Assembly (NCBI RefSeq): GCF_018614195.1
Contig: NZ_JAGGOT010000048.1
Coordinates: forward strand, 1-64,000
DNA from: Streptomyces sp. ISL-43
GTDB lineage: Bacteria; Actinomycetota; Actinomycetes; Streptomycetales; Streptomycetaceae
Length of the DNA: 64,000 nt
Direction: 5' to 3'
The notes under the pieces are model-generated. The model worked only from the letters and a program-made list of their open reading frames with translations, ran no database searches and had not been told where the DNA came from. Position numbers and translations under genes: made by a program. Below are positions 1 through 8,065 of the stretch, piece by piece (position 1 is the first letter of the stretch; the number at the start of each line of letters is the position of its first letter).

Positions 1-1
1 G

Positions 2-226
2 GCCCCGCCCGTCCCGCCCAAGGCACCCACCGTCCCGAAGCCGGCCCCGCCGGCGCCCCCGCCCCCCGCGGTGGTCCCCGCGGCCGCGCCCAAGAAGCCG
101 GTCGCGCGCCCCACCTACCACGCGTCGGCCCGCAAGCCGGTCGAACACCACGTCTCCCCGGTCGCCTTCACCTTGATGACCGCCGCCCCCGCCGTGGTCG
201 CGATCATCGCGCTGCGCCCGCGCTAG
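2..226 (+). CDS. Pro/Ala-rich membrane-anchored protein, C-terminal part only
   Basis: The gene runs in from the left edge, so only its last 74 codons are visible. The visible part is a Pro/Ala/Lys-rich linker, followed by a hydrophobic segment of about 20 residues (from about SPVAFTLM to AIIAL) and the short basic tail RPR. This layout suggests an extracellular or stalk region held by a C-terminal membrane helix, but no catalytic domain can be seen. The TAG stop lies 15 bases before the start of the DUF4239 gene, so the two are probably co-transcribed. The function is unknown. The C-terminal helix plus basic tail resembles the two secreted proteins further right, next to the sortase. Confidence 0.65.
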   Translation, partial: APPVPPKAPTVPKPAPPAPPPPAVVPAAAPKKPVARPTYHASARKPVEHHVSPVAFTLMTAAPAVVAIIALRPR

Positions 227-241
227 AAATCTGGAGTCATC

Positions 242-1012
242 TTGTCGGAATGGCTCGTCCTGTCCCTCGCGATGGCCGCCGCGTGTGCCGTGGTGCTGTC
301 CATCGCCTTCTTCAACCAGCGCCGGATCGGCGAGGACGACGATCCCAGCGAGACCCCGGACGTCATCGAGTACATGACGATGATGATCGGCGTGATCTAC
401 GCGATCGTGCTGGGCCTGGCGATCGCCGGCGTCTGGGAAGGCCGTGGCGCCGCCCAGGAGTACGTACGCCAGGAGTCGCAGGCGCTGCACGAGATCAGCG
501 TCCGCTCCGAGGTCTACCCGGCCGACGTGCGCAAGAAGATCCGGTCCGACGTGGACGCCTACGTGACCTTCGTCGTGGACACCGAATGGAAGGAGATGGC
601 GGAGAGCGGCAACCTCACCGACCGCGGCGCCGAACTGCTGGAACGCATCCGCCGCGACGTGACGGACTACGAACCGCAGACCGACCACGAGGGCCAGGCC
701 TACCAGCCGCTCGTGGACCAGGTCGCCGTGGTCGACGACGCACGCAGCGCACGCGGCCAGAGCGCCGGGGCCACCATGCCCGGGGTGGTCTGGTTCGGCC
801 TGATCGCCGGGGCCCTGGTGACAGTGGGGCTGATCTTCACCCTGCAGATCAGGCGTTCCTTCCGGGAACTGCTCCTCGCGGGCCTCTTCAGCGCGCTGAT
901 CGCCTTCCTGCTGTTCCTCATCTGGGACTTCGACGCCCCCTTCGGCCGGGGCATCGCCGCCACCGCCGAGCCGTTCCTCGCGCAGTTCCCGCATCTGGGC
1001 CTGCACGGCTGA
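242..1012 (+). CDS. DUF4239 (bestrophin-like) membrane protein
   Basis: The 256-residue protein has hydrophobic segments at about residues 3-24, 45-68, 178-200 and 208-230, with a charged, mostly helical region of about 100 residues between the second and third. This is the layout of the DUF4239 bestrophin-like family found across actinobacteria, whose biochemical role is not established. The start is TTG, placed by a GGAG ribosome-binding site at about 232-236. It follows the Pro-rich partial gene by 15 bases and is closed by a strong hairpin at 1041-1069, so it is probably the last gene of its operon. The family call rests on remembered pattern, not on a search. Confidence 0.75.
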   Translation: MSEWLVLSLAMAAACAVVLSIAFFNQRRIGEDDDPSETPDVIEYMTMMIGVIYAIVLGLAIAGVWEGRGAAQEYVRQESQALHEISVRSEVYPADVRKKIRSDVDAYVTFVVDTEWKEMAESGNLTDRGAELLERIRRDVTDYEPQTDHEGQAYQPLVDQVAVVDDARSARGQSAGATMPGVVWFGLIAGALVTVGLIFTLQIRRSFRELLLAGLFSALIAFLLFLIWDFDAPFGRGIAATAEPFLAQFPHLGLHG

Positions 1013-1040
1013 CGCCTCGTTTCCCCGGCGGCGCCCGGCA

Positions 1041-1069
1041 AACCGGGGACGGGCATCCCGTCCCCGGTT
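1041..1069 (+). terminator. Intrinsic terminator hairpin after the DUF4239 gene
   Basis: A perfect 13-bp stem (1041-1053 with 1057-1069) closes a three-base CAT loop, 28 bases after the DUF4239 stop codon. There is no U-tract, as is usual in Streptomyces. It separates the DUF4239 operon from the secreted-protein gene at 1212. Confidence 0.8.
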
Positions 1070-1089
1070 CGGCCCAGTGCCATGACCCA

Positions 1090-1134
1090 TTCGCCCGTTC
1101 CTGATCGCGGGTCACCGTGCCCGCGCCTAGCGTG
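1090..1134 (+). promoter_or_regulatory. Promoter-like element A, shared with the sortase promoter region
   Basis: A 19-base block ending in GATCGC at 1103-1108 is followed 25 bases later (start to start) by TAGCGTG at 1128-1134. The TAGCGT hexamer fits a Streptomyces -10 box (TAnnnT), and the gene starts at 1212. A block matching 16 of 19 positions, with the same spacing to TAGCGTG, precedes the sortase gene (2661-2705). There is no TTGACA-like -35, so recognition may depend on an alternative sigma factor or an activator; that is inference. Confidence 0.5.
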
Positions 1135-1211
1135 GCGGACATCGAGGCGCACGACCCCCCACGTGCGGAAACCGTTCCGCGGCTGCTCCTCGGGGATCCG
1201 GAGAATCAACC

Positions 1212-1832
1212 ATGGGCGCGATACGAACGTCCCCCATAGCCCGGCTGGGCGCCGCCGCCGCGAGCACGGTCCTCGTACTCGGCCCGGTCGCCGCGCCCGT
1301 CGCGAGCGCCGCCGAGGCGGCGCCCATCACCTCCTTCGGCTTCACCCTCACCCCTTCCACGGTCGCCCCCGGCGGCCAGGTGGTGCTGTCCGTCACCGGC
1401 TGCAACGCCGCCTTCGCCACCGCCTCCTCCGGGGTCTTCGACACCGTGAGCATCGAGCGGGGCAAGACCGTACGGGTCACCGTGGACCGGGACGCCCGGC
1501 GCGGAGCCCTGTACTCCGTCTCCTTCACCTGCAACGGCGAGACCGGCTCGGCCGACCTGACGATCGCGGGCGGCACCACCAGACCCACCACCAGCTCCAC
1601 CGCCGGAACCCGTACGGGCTCCAGCGCCGGCACGAGCGCGGGCACGGGCAGGAGTGCGGGTACCGGTACGGGAGCTTCGCGCGGCACCGCCCTCGGCGTC
1701 CGCGGCGGCCTCGGCGGCAGCGTGGCCGGGCTGGACCCCATGGAGCTCGGCGCCGGCGCGGGGCTCGTCCTCGGCGGGCTGGTCGGCCTCGGCTTCGCCC
1801 TGCGCCGCCGCGACATCCGCCGCGTCCACTGA
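1212..1832 (+). CDS. Secreted, C-terminally membrane-anchored Ig-like protein (candidate sortase substrate)
   Basis: The 206-residue protein has a Sec signal peptide (about 1-33, ending near ASA-AEA). A beta-rich domain of about 85 residues contains the motif TPSTVAPGGQVVLSVTGC and a second Cys near FTCNG. A Thr/Ser/Gly-rich linker follows at about 122-160, then the motif GGLGGS at 165-170, a hydrophobic helix at about 178-197 and the basic tail RRRDIRRVH. The protein at 1913-2422 has the same plan and the same GGLGGS motif. No LPXTG is present. A class F sortase lies 0.9 kb downstream. The architecture suggests a wall- or membrane-displayed protein of unknown role. Confidence 0.8.
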   Translation: MGAIRTSPIARLGAAAASTVLVLGPVAAPVASAAEAAPITSFGFTLTPSTVAPGGQVVLSVTGCNAAFATASSGVFDTVSIERGKTVRVTVDRDARRGALYSVSFTCNGETGSADLTIAGGTTRPTTSSTAGTRTGSSAGTSAGTGRSAGTGTGASRGTALGVRGGLGGSVAGLDPMELGAGAGLVLGGLVGLGFALRRRDIRRVH

Positions 1833-1912
1833 CTCGCGCCGCGACCCGGCGCCCCGGCAAAACCCCCCTCCCCCTCCCCCTCGGTTCCCGCACCGCTCCA
1901 CCCAACCGCCGG

Positions 1913-2422
1913 TCAGGCCCGGCCGCGGATCGGGCGGCGCCGGCGGATCACGTGGGCGCCGGCGCCCAGGGCCGCGGCGCCCACGAGGCCCGCGCCGATG
2001 GCGGTCTCGGTGGCGGACGGGCCGAAGGAGCCGCCGAGGCCGCCCTGGGCGCCGTTGCCCTGCAGGATCGTGAAGCGGTGCGTGGCGACCAGGCTGCTGT
2101 CGTGGCACTTGACGGACAGCGTGTGGTTGCCTGGCGAGGCGTGGTTGAAGATCCGGACGGTCGCGAACCCGATGGAGCCGGCCGACAGGTTCGTCTGCGG
2201 AAAGTTGCCGTGCGAGAAGACGATCCCGCCACGGCCGCAGCCGGCCGCGCTGACCTGCATCGAGGCGCCTTGGTGCACGGAGTACGGGTTGACCGTGACG
2301 TTGCTCGGCCCACCGTTTCCGCCCGATGGCGGACCGCCCGAGTTCGCGGAGGCGAACGGAGCACTGAGGCCGATCGCGGCGCAGGCAGCCGCGGTCACGG
2401 TAAGAGCGCGGAGAACACGCAT
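1913..2422 (-). CDS. Secreted, C-terminally membrane-anchored Ig-like protein, paralogue of the 1212-1832 gene
   Basis: The 169-residue protein has a signal peptide (about 1-26, cleaved near ASA-NSG), a Gly/Pro-rich start and a small beta-rich domain with NPYSVHQGASMQVSAAGC, which aligns with the equivalent stretch of its neighbour. A second Cys sits in VKCHD. GGLGGS occurs at 127-132, directly before a hydrophobic helix (about 141-157) and the basic tail RRRRPIRGRA. The ATG is preceded by GGAGG at a usable spacing. It converges on the 1212-1832 gene and diverges from the sortase gene. Its role is unknown; it could be a surface protein processed by the sortase. Confidence 0.8.
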   Translation of the reverse strand: MRVLRALTVTAAACAAIGLSAPFASANSGGPPSGGNGGPSNVTVNPYSVHQGASMQVSAAGCGRGGIVFSHGNFPQTNLSAGSIGFATVRIFNHASPGNHTLSVKCHDSSLVATHRFTILQGNGAQGGLGGSFGPSATETAIGAGLVGAAALGAGAHVIRRRRPIRGRA

Positions 2423-2500
2423 GGTGGAACCTCCAGCGGGAAGCGCCCCGGAGCGGTGGCCCGGGCAAATCGACGAGAACGCGTCCCATCACGAACCCTC

Positions 2501-2515
2501 GTTGCGGTGCGCAAC
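2501..2515. promoter_or_regulatory. Inverted repeat, possible operator
   Basis: GTTGCG, GTG, CGCAAC: perfect 6-bp arms around a 3-base centre, 79 bases upstream of the leftward secreted-protein gene. A protein-binding role is inferred only from the symmetry. Confidence 0.35.
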
Positions 2516-2576
2516 CAGCGCATTTCCGGCTTTGGGCCGCAAGATTGAGCGACACGCCGAGGGGCGGACGCGTTTG

Positions 2577-2606
2577 CTGACGGATCTGCAGGTCACGACC
2601 CGTCAG
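2577..2606. repeat. Inverted repeat with 7-bp arms
   Basis: CTGACGG at 2577-2583 pairs with CCGTCAG at 2600-2606 across a 16-base loop. It could be an operator or a weak hairpin; nothing else supports a role. Confidence 0.3.
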
Positions 2607-2660
2607 GCATTTATATGACGATTACCTGGATGGGCGCACCCCTTCCGGCCCCACCACCCG

Positions 2661-2705
2661 TTCGCCCTTCCCCGATCGCCGTCCCGCGCACACCGCCTTA
2701 GCGTG
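2661..2705 (+). promoter_or_regulatory. Promoter-like element B, upstream of the sortase
   Basis: This copy aligns with element A at 1090-1134. The first 19 bases match at 16 positions, GATCGC lies at 2674-2679, and TAGCGTG follows at 2699-2705 with exactly the same 25-base offset. The sortase start is 71 bases beyond TAGCGT. Joint control of the sortase and the 1212 protein is the simplest reading. Confidence 0.5.
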
Positions 2706-2775
2706 CGTGAAGTAGGGCGTACAGGGGTGGGAACAAGAACGCGGGTCGGGACCCCCGCGTCGGGAAGGGAGAACC

Positions 2776-3459
2776 ATGACCGAGGACGAGAGTGAGAGGC
2801 CATCGAGGAAGCGCTCCCCCTGGGGCGCGATCGCGCTGGTCATGCTCACCGGCCTCGCCATGATGCGCAACGGAGCCGAGGTCGACGCCGGACCCCCGCA
2901 GCCGGCCGCCGCGGCGGCCGTCGGAGCGGCGGCGACCGTCGGGTCGCAGGCCGACCGGATGCCCGCCGAGCCACCCATGCCGCCGCCGGACTTGGAGGTG
3001 CTGGAGCACTCGTCGGTGCAGCGCGTCCGCATTCCGTCGATCAGCGTGGACGCGCCGGTGATGACGGTCGGGCTGGACGCTCAGGGCTGGATCGACGCGC
3101 CGCCCCCGCAGGAGCGGAACCTGGCCGGCTGGTACCTCAACGGCATCTCGCCGGGTCAGCAGGGTTCGGCGGTGATCGTGGGCCACGTGGACAACGCGCA
3201 GGGCCCCGCGGTCTTCTTCGGCCTGGGCGCGGTCCGCAAGGGCAGCCGGATCGAGGTGGCGCGCTACGACGGGCGCACGGCGGTGTTCGAGGTGTACGGC
3301 GTGGAGGTCTTCGCCAAGAACGCGTTCCCCGGATCCCGGGTGTACGGGGACACCGGGCACCCGGAGCTCCGGGTGATCACATGCGGCGGCGGCTACTCGA
3401 AGGCGGGGGGCTACGACGGCAACGTCGTCGTCTTCGCGCGGATGGTGGAGGCCCGCTGA
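2776..3459 (+). CDS. Class F sortase
   Basis: The 227-residue protein has an N-terminal membrane anchor (about 15-30), an Ala/Pro-rich spacer and a sortase barrel from about residue 80. The catalytic triad is visible: His137 in IVGHVDN, Cys203 in VITCGG and Arg222 in VVFARM. The short N-terminal region and the TCGG signature fit the actinobacterial class F group. Sortases cleave a sorting motif and transfer the protein to the cell wall or to another acceptor. The ATG follows GGGAGA. Neighbouring anchored proteins that share a GGLGGS motif before their C-terminal helix are plausible clients, but none carries a classical LPXTG. Confidence 0.93.
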   Translation: MTEDESERPSRKRSPWGAIALVMLTGLAMMRNGAEVDAGPPQPAAAAAVGAAATVGSQADRMPAEPPMPPPDLEVLEHSSVQRVRIPSISVDAPVMTVGLDAQGWIDAPPPQERNLAGWYLNGISPGQQGSAVIVGHVDNAQGPAVFFGLGAVRKGSRIEVARYDGRTAVFEVYGVEVFAKNAFPGSRVYGDTGHPELRVITCGGGYSKAGGYDGNVVVFARMVEAR

Positions 3460-3523
3460 CCGATCGGAGGAACGGCGGGCGGCGACGGCGGACGGAGGCC
3501 GCCGCCGCGCCGGACGGGGATCC

Positions 3524-4444
3524 TCAGCGCGGCGGCAGTGCCGGCAGCGTCATCCGGTAGCCCCGCCCCAGCAGTTGCGGCAGGTAGGTCGCCAGCGCCT
3601 GCACGCTCTGCGAGCGGTTCCCGCCGGCGTCGTGGTTCAGCACGATCACGCCGGGCCCGGCCGCCTTCAGGACCCGCGACACGATCGTGGTGGTGCCCGG
3701 TTCCTTCCAGTCCAGGGTGTCCAGGGTCCACGCGAGCGGCTCCATGCCGAGCTCCGCGCCGATCTCGAAGGCGGCCCGGTTCCAGGCCCCGTAGGGCGCC
3801 CGGAACCACAGCGGCGCCTCGCCGACCGCCTCCATGACGACCTCGCTCGTGCGGCCGATCTCGGAGGCGAGGGCGGGCCGGCTGAGCTTGGGGATGAGCG
3901 GGTGGGTCCAGGTGTGGTTGCCGATGACGTGGCCCTCGGCGACCATCCGGCGCAGCAGGTCCCGGTTGTCGGTGGCCATTTCCCCGCAGACGAAGAACAT
4001 GGCCCGTACGCCGTATCGCGCGAGGGTGTCGAGGATGCCCGGGGTGTAGCGGGGGTCGGGGCCGTCGTCGAAGGTGAGCGTCATGGCATTCGCGGTACTC
4101 GCGCCGGGCTGCAGTTCCAGGATCGGCCGGGTCCGTACGGTGGGCTTCGCGACGGGCGCCCACTCCGGGGTGCCTTCGGAGGTCATCGGCTGGAGCCGGT
4201 ACGAGGACCCGCGCGGGCTCAGCGGCCGCACGGCGGGGGCTCCGGCGAGGGGCCGGGGCCCGGCGGCTCCGCCGGGCCCCGGCCCGAAGGGTGGTTCGCC
4301 GCCGGCCCCGAGGCCGGCGGCCGGCCCGGAGCCCGGCAGGCCGGGCTCGCCGCCGGTCAGCATTCCCGCGGCGGCGGCGACTCCGAGGAAGACGGCGGAG
4401 CGCAGGAGCACGCGTCGCCCTACTGTCGGCTCGTCATTTTTCAT
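3524..4444 (-). CDS. Polysaccharide deacetylase (NodB domain), exported
   Basis: The 306-residue protein starts with a twin-arginine-like leader (GRRVLLRSAVFLG, then a hydrophobic run) and a Gly/Pro-rich spacer to about residue 95. A NodB deacetylase domain follows, with its motifs in order: TFDDGP, GNHTWTHP (metal-binding HxxxH), RAPYG, the DTLDW region and LNHDAGG. This family removes acetyl groups from chitin-like or peptidoglycan glycans using a divalent metal. The gene converges on the sortase gene with 64 bases between the stops. The start at 4444 lacks a clear ribosome-binding site. Confidence 0.92.
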   Translation of the reverse strand: MKNDEPTVGRRVLLRSAVFLGVAAAAGMLTGGEPGLPGSGPAAGLGAGGEPPFGPGPGGAAGPRPLAGAPAVRPLSPRGSSYRLQPMTSEGTPEWAPVAKPTVRTRPILELQPGASTANAMTLTFDDGPDPRYTPGILDTLARYGVRAMFFVCGEMATDNRDLLRRMVAEGHVIGNHTWTHPLIPKLSRPALASEIGRTSEVVMEAVGEAPLWFRAPYGAWNRAAFEIGAELGMEPLAWTLDTLDWKEPGTTTIVSRVLKAAGPGVIVLNHDAGGNRSQSVQALATYLPQLLGRGYRMTLPALPPR

Positions 4445-4538
4445 TACTACTACGTATCAACGACATCGCCGCAGATGTCGAGGGGCGCGGACGCGCCCTC
4501 TTCCCCTCACCCGGTCAGCGCACAGTCCGTCCGGCAGG

Positions 4539-7500
4539 TCACCCGCGCCGCACCAGCGGGAACGGCAGCGTCTCGCGGATCGTCAGACCCGTGAGGAACA
4601 TGACGAGGCGGTCCACGCCGATGCCCAGCCCGCCGGTCGGCGGCATCGCGTACTCCAGCGCGTCCAGGAAGTCGTTGTCGATCTCCATCGCCTCCGGGTC
4701 GCCGCCAGCCGCCAGCAGCGACTGCGCGGTGAGCCGGCGCCGCTGCTCGACGGGGTCGGTCAGCTCCGAGTAGGCGGTGCCCAGTTCGGTCCCGAAGGCC
4801 ACGAGGTCCCAGCGCTCCGCGAGCCGGGGGTCCTTGCGGTGCTGGCGGGTGAGCGGGGAGACGTCGGTGGGGAAATCCTTGTAGAAGGTGGGCAGCTTGG
4901 TCTTCTCCTCCACCAGCCGCTCGTACATCTCCAGGACCACGTCGCCGCGGGTGTCGTCGGGCGTGTGCGGCACGGCGGCCCGGTCGCACAGCCGCCGCAG
5001 CACGTGCTCCTCCGTGTCGGCGTCGACCTCCTCGCCCAGCGCCTCGCTGATCGCCCCGTACATCGTCTTGACCGGCCAGGGACCGGAGATGTCGTGGACG
5101 ACGAGCTTCCCGTCCTTGCCCGCCTTGTGCGCGATGGGCGAGCCGAAAGCGGCCGTGGCGGCGCCCTGGATCAGCTCGCGCGTCAGGTCGAGCATCACGT
5201 CGTAGTCGGCGAAGGCCTGGTAGGCCTCCAGCATCGTGAACTCGGGGTTGTGCTTGTAGGAGACGCCCTCGTTGCGGAAGGTCCGGCCCATTTCGAAGAC
5301 CTTCTCCATGCCGCCCACGCACAGCCGCTTCAGGTAGAGCTCGGGCGCGATGCGCAGGTAGAGGTCGAGGTCGTAGGCGTTGATGTGGGTGCGGAACGGC
5401 CGCGCGTTGGCGCCGCCGTGGATCTGCTGGAGCATCGGGGTCTCGACCTCCAGGTAGCCCCGGTCCAGCAGCCCCTGCCGCAGGGCCTGGACCGCGCTGG
5501 AGCGGGCCCGTACGACGTCCCGCGCCTCGGAACTCGCGACCAGGTCGAGGTAGCGCCGCCGGACCCGTGCCTCCGGGTCGGCGAGACCCTTGCGCTTGTC
5601 GGGCAGCGGGCGCAGGCACTTGCCGGTGAGCTGCCAGGAGTCGACGACCACGGACAGCTCGCCGCTCTTGCTGGCGCCGACCTCGCCGCTCGCGACGACG
5701 TGGTCGCCGAAGTCGACCTGGGAGGTGAAGGAGTCGAGGATGCCGGCGCCCGCCTCGTCCCGGGTGAACATCAGCTGGACGTCGCCGGACCAGTCCCGCA
5801 GGACCGCGAAGACCACGCCGCCGAGGTCGCGTACGACCATCACGCGCCCTGCGACGGTGACCGGCGAGCCGGTGCGGGAGCCGGACGCACAGCCCGGGTG
5901 GGCCGATTTCAGCTCGGCGACCGTGTGGGTGCGCCGGCGGATGACGACGGGGTACGGGTCGGTGCCGCCGGCCCGGATCCGCGCCAGCTTGTCGTGGCGG
6001 ACCCGGACCTGTTCGGGCAGTCGCTCGGCCCGCGCCGCCTCGCCCTCCTCGCCCACGAGTTCGAGCCCGAGGGAGTCGATGGAGGGCAGTCCCGCGGTGT
6101 TGGCGGGTGCGGTGAGCCCGCGCGGGTGCCCGTTGCCCCACAGGGTGCGCATGCTCGGTACGGAGACGAAGCCCTCGGCGATGCCGGAGGCGAGGCTGAC
6201 CCGGGCGAGCGAGCCGGCGTCCTGGTAGCAGAGGAACCGCGGGTACCACTCGGGGCCGTACTTGACGTTCGAGCGGTACAGCGCCTCCAGCTGCCACCAG
6301 CGGGAGAAGAACAGCAGCAGTTTGCGCCACAGCTTCAGGACGGGGCCGGCGCCGATCCGGCCGCCCTCCTCGAAGGCGGAGCGGAAGACGGCGAAGTTGA
6401 GGGAGATCCGGCGCACGCCCAGGCCCGGGGCCGCGGCGCAGAGCTCGGCGACCATGAACTCCATGACCCCGTTGGGTGCGGAGCGGTCGCGGCGCATCAG
6501 GTCGAGGGAGATCCCGTCCTTACCCCAGGGGACGAAGGAGAGCAGGGCGATCAGTTCGCCCTTGTCGTCGAAGGCCTCCACGAGCAGGCAGTCCCCGTCG
6601 GCGGCGTCGCCGAGGCGGTCCAGGGCCATGGAGAAACCGCGTTCGGTCTCGGTGTCGCGCCATTTGTCGGCCCGGTCCACGATCATCTGCATCTCGTCCT
6701 CGGAGAGGGCGGAGTGGCGGCGGATGACGGTGGTGGCTCCGGTGCGCTTGACCCGGTTGACGGCCTGGCGGGTGACGCGCATGTCGCGCCCGTCGAGGTC
6801 GAAGTGGGCGACGTGCAGGATCGCCTCGTCGCCGAGCTGCAGCGCGCTGAGTCCGGAGCGGGCGTACGCGGTCGCGCCGTCCTCGGAGGCGCCCATGACG
6901 GCGGGCTGCCAGCCGTAGCGGCGGGCCACGGCCAGCCAGGCGTCGATGGCGGGGGTCCAGGCGGCCGGGTCGCCGACGGGGTCGCCGCTGCCGAGGCAGA
7001 CGCCGGCCTCGACGCGGTAGGTGACGGCGGCCTTGCCGTTGGGGGCGAAGACGACGGCCTTGTCGCGGCGGGTGGCGAAGTAGCCGAGGGAGTCGGCCCG
7101 CCCGTAGGCGCCCAGCAGGGCGCGGATGCGGGGCTCCTCGTCTCCGTGCAGGGCGGCGGTCAGCCGCTGGGAGCGGAAGAGGGTGGCGGCGGCGTTCAGC
7201 AGGGCGAGGGCGCCGAAGAGGCCGAGCAGGAAGTACAGCGGGCGGGGCGGGCGGCCGTCGAACTGGCGGGCCGAGAAGAGCCCGCCGAAGACCTGCTTCG
7301 CGGCCCAGTCCAGCCACTGCCCCTTGGGGAGCGTGCCGGGGAACAGCGCTACCAGGGCCCAGCCGAGGAAGACGGCGGCGAGCAGGCCGAGGCCCAGCAC
7401 GAGCATGGCCCGCCAGAGCGCGCCGGGGCGGGAGGCGGCGTAGAACTCCTTGCGGGCGGCGACGAGGAGGGCGAGGGCGGCCACCGCGATGCCCAGGGAG

Positions 7501-7841
7501 ACCCCGCCGATGACCTCGTAGCCGCCCGCGATGACCAGCAGGTTGACCAGGATGAGCAGGGCCAGATAGGTGACGACGATCCACCAGGCGACCTTCTTGC
7601 GCATGCCCAGTGCGGCGGCGAGGAGGAAGAGGAACACGGCGTAGGCGAGGTTCTCGCTGACCGGGACGATGAAGAGGTCCAGGAAGCGCACGACGTGCCT
7701 CAGCAGCCGCCGCAGTGTCGGGGAGACCGCCAGCAGGGCGCAGAACAGTCCCAGTGTTCCGAAAAACGCGCCGAAGGCGTCGGGCACTCGGTTCAGCATC
7801 CGGTTCCGGGTTCCGCGCGTCTCCTCCACGGTGGCAGTCAT
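4539..7841 (-). CDS. lysX: Bifunctional lysyl-phosphatidylglycerol synthase / lysyl-tRNA synthetase
   Basis: The 1100-residue fusion has an N-terminal multi-helix membrane region (about 20-250), a DUF2156/MprF-type lysyltransferase domain (about 280-580) and a C-terminal class II LysRS with an OB fold. LysRS motif 2 is seen as FRNEGVSYKHNPEFTMLEAY and motif 3 as GLGIGVDRLVMFLTG. LysX proteins charge tRNA-Lys and move lysine onto phosphatidylglycerol, which lowers membrane negative charge and confers resistance to cationic peptides. An in-frame ATG lies upstream at 8048, but its 69 extra residues look non-coding. The ATG at 7841 lacks a ribosome-binding site and sits seven bases after a TACAGT box, so leaderless translation is likely. 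Confidence 0.93.
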   Translation of the reverse strand: MTATVEETRGTRNRMLNRVPDAFGAFFGTLGLFCALLAVSPTLRRLLRHVVRFLDLFIVPVSENLAYAVFLFLLAAALGMRKKVAWWIVVTYLALLILVNLLVIAGGYEVIGGVSLGIAVAALALLVAARKEFYAASRPGALWRAMLVLGLGLLAAVFLGWALVALFPGTLPKGQWLDWAAKQVFGGLFSARQFDGRPPRPLYFLLGLFGALALLNAAATLFRSQRLTAALHGDEEPRIRALLGAYGRADSLGYFATRRDKAVVFAPNGKAAVTYRVEAGVCLGSGDPVGDPAAWTPAIDAWLAVARRYGWQPAVMGASEDGATAYARSGLSALQLGDEAILHVAHFDLDGRDMRVTRQAVNRVKRTGATTVIRRHSALSEDEMQMIVDRADKWRDTETERGFSMALDRLGDAADGDCLLVEAFDDKGELIALLSFVPWGKDGISLDLMRRDRSAPNGVMEFMVAELCAAAPGLGVRRISLNFAVFRSAFEEGGRIGAGPVLKLWRKLLLFFSRWWQLEALYRSNVKYGPEWYPRFLCYQDAGSLARVSLASGIAEGFVSVPSMRTLWGNGHPRGLTAPANTAGLPSIDSLGLELVGEEGEAARAERLPEQVRVRHDKLARIRAGGTDPYPVVIRRRTHTVAELKSAHPGCASGSRTGSPVTVAGRVMVVRDLGGVVFAVLRDWSGDVQLMFTRDEAGAGILDSFTSQVDFGDHVVASGEVGASKSGELSVVVDSWQLTGKCLRPLPDKRKGLADPEARVRRRYLDLVASSEARDVVRARSSAVQALRQGLLDRGYLEVETPMLQQIHGGANARPFRTHINAYDLDLYLRIAPELYLKRLCVGGMEKVFEMGRTFRNEGVSYKHNPEFTMLEAYQAFADYDVMLDLTRELIQGAATAAFGSPIAHKAGKDGKLVVHDISGPWPVKTMYGAISEALGEEVDADTEEHVLRRLCDRAAVPHTPDDTRGDVVLEMYERLVEEKTKLPTFYKDFPTDVSPLTRQHRKDPRLAERWDLVAFGTELGTAYSELTDPVEQRRRLTAQSLLAAGGDPEAMEIDNDFLDALEYAMPPTGGLGIGVDRLVMFLTGLTIRETLPFPLVRRG

Positions 7842-7848
7842 GATTCGC

Positions 7849-7854
7849 ACTGTA
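7849..7854 (-). promoter_or_regulatory. Putative -10 box for a leaderless lysX transcript
   Basis: TACAGT on the minus strand is separated from the lysX ATG by seven bases, so transcription would start at or next to the start codon. No convincing -35 hexamer is visible. Confidence 0.45.
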
Positions 7855-8052
7855 GGGAGGGCTGCGCCCGTTCGCGCGTCGAGGAGGTTAAGGGCTGTCC
7901 CGTAACCCCCGGCGGGCGCACGACGACAGCTACGGCACCTCGCCGCGTTGTCGGAGCGCTCGAATACGCCCGGTATGCGGACGCCCCTCCGCCTTGCGAG
8001 GCACCGCATCTGACGCCGCGCGCTGATCCACCGGGGATTACGGGCCAACCTT

Positions 8053-8058
8053 TAGCCT
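8053..8058 (+). promoter_or_regulatory. Putative -10 box for the universal stress protein gene
   Basis: TAGCCT lies seven bases before the GTG at 8066, consistent with a leaderless transcript. The nearby GGAAAG directly abuts the GTG and is too close to act as a ribosome-binding site for it. Confidence 0.45.
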
Positions 8059-8065
8059 CGGAAAG

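Larger units (their letters stand above)
2423..2775. other. 353-bp intergenic region between divergent surface-protein and sortase genes
   Basis: I see no gene here. It holds two inverted repeats (2501-2515 and 2577-2606) that could serve the leftward gene, a lower-GC stretch around 2607-2625, and the promoter-like element at 2661-2705 that points right toward the sortase. Confidence 0.6.

Noticed and set aside
1212..2422. Classical LPXTG sorting signals in the two anchored proteins
   Set aside because: Neither contains LPXTG or a close variant before the C-terminal helix; only GGLGGS is shared.
7842..8065. DevR/OsdR box before the universal stress protein
   Set aside because: GGG and CCC half-sites occur near 7895 and 8043 but with the wrong spacing for the known 14-base core; not convincing.
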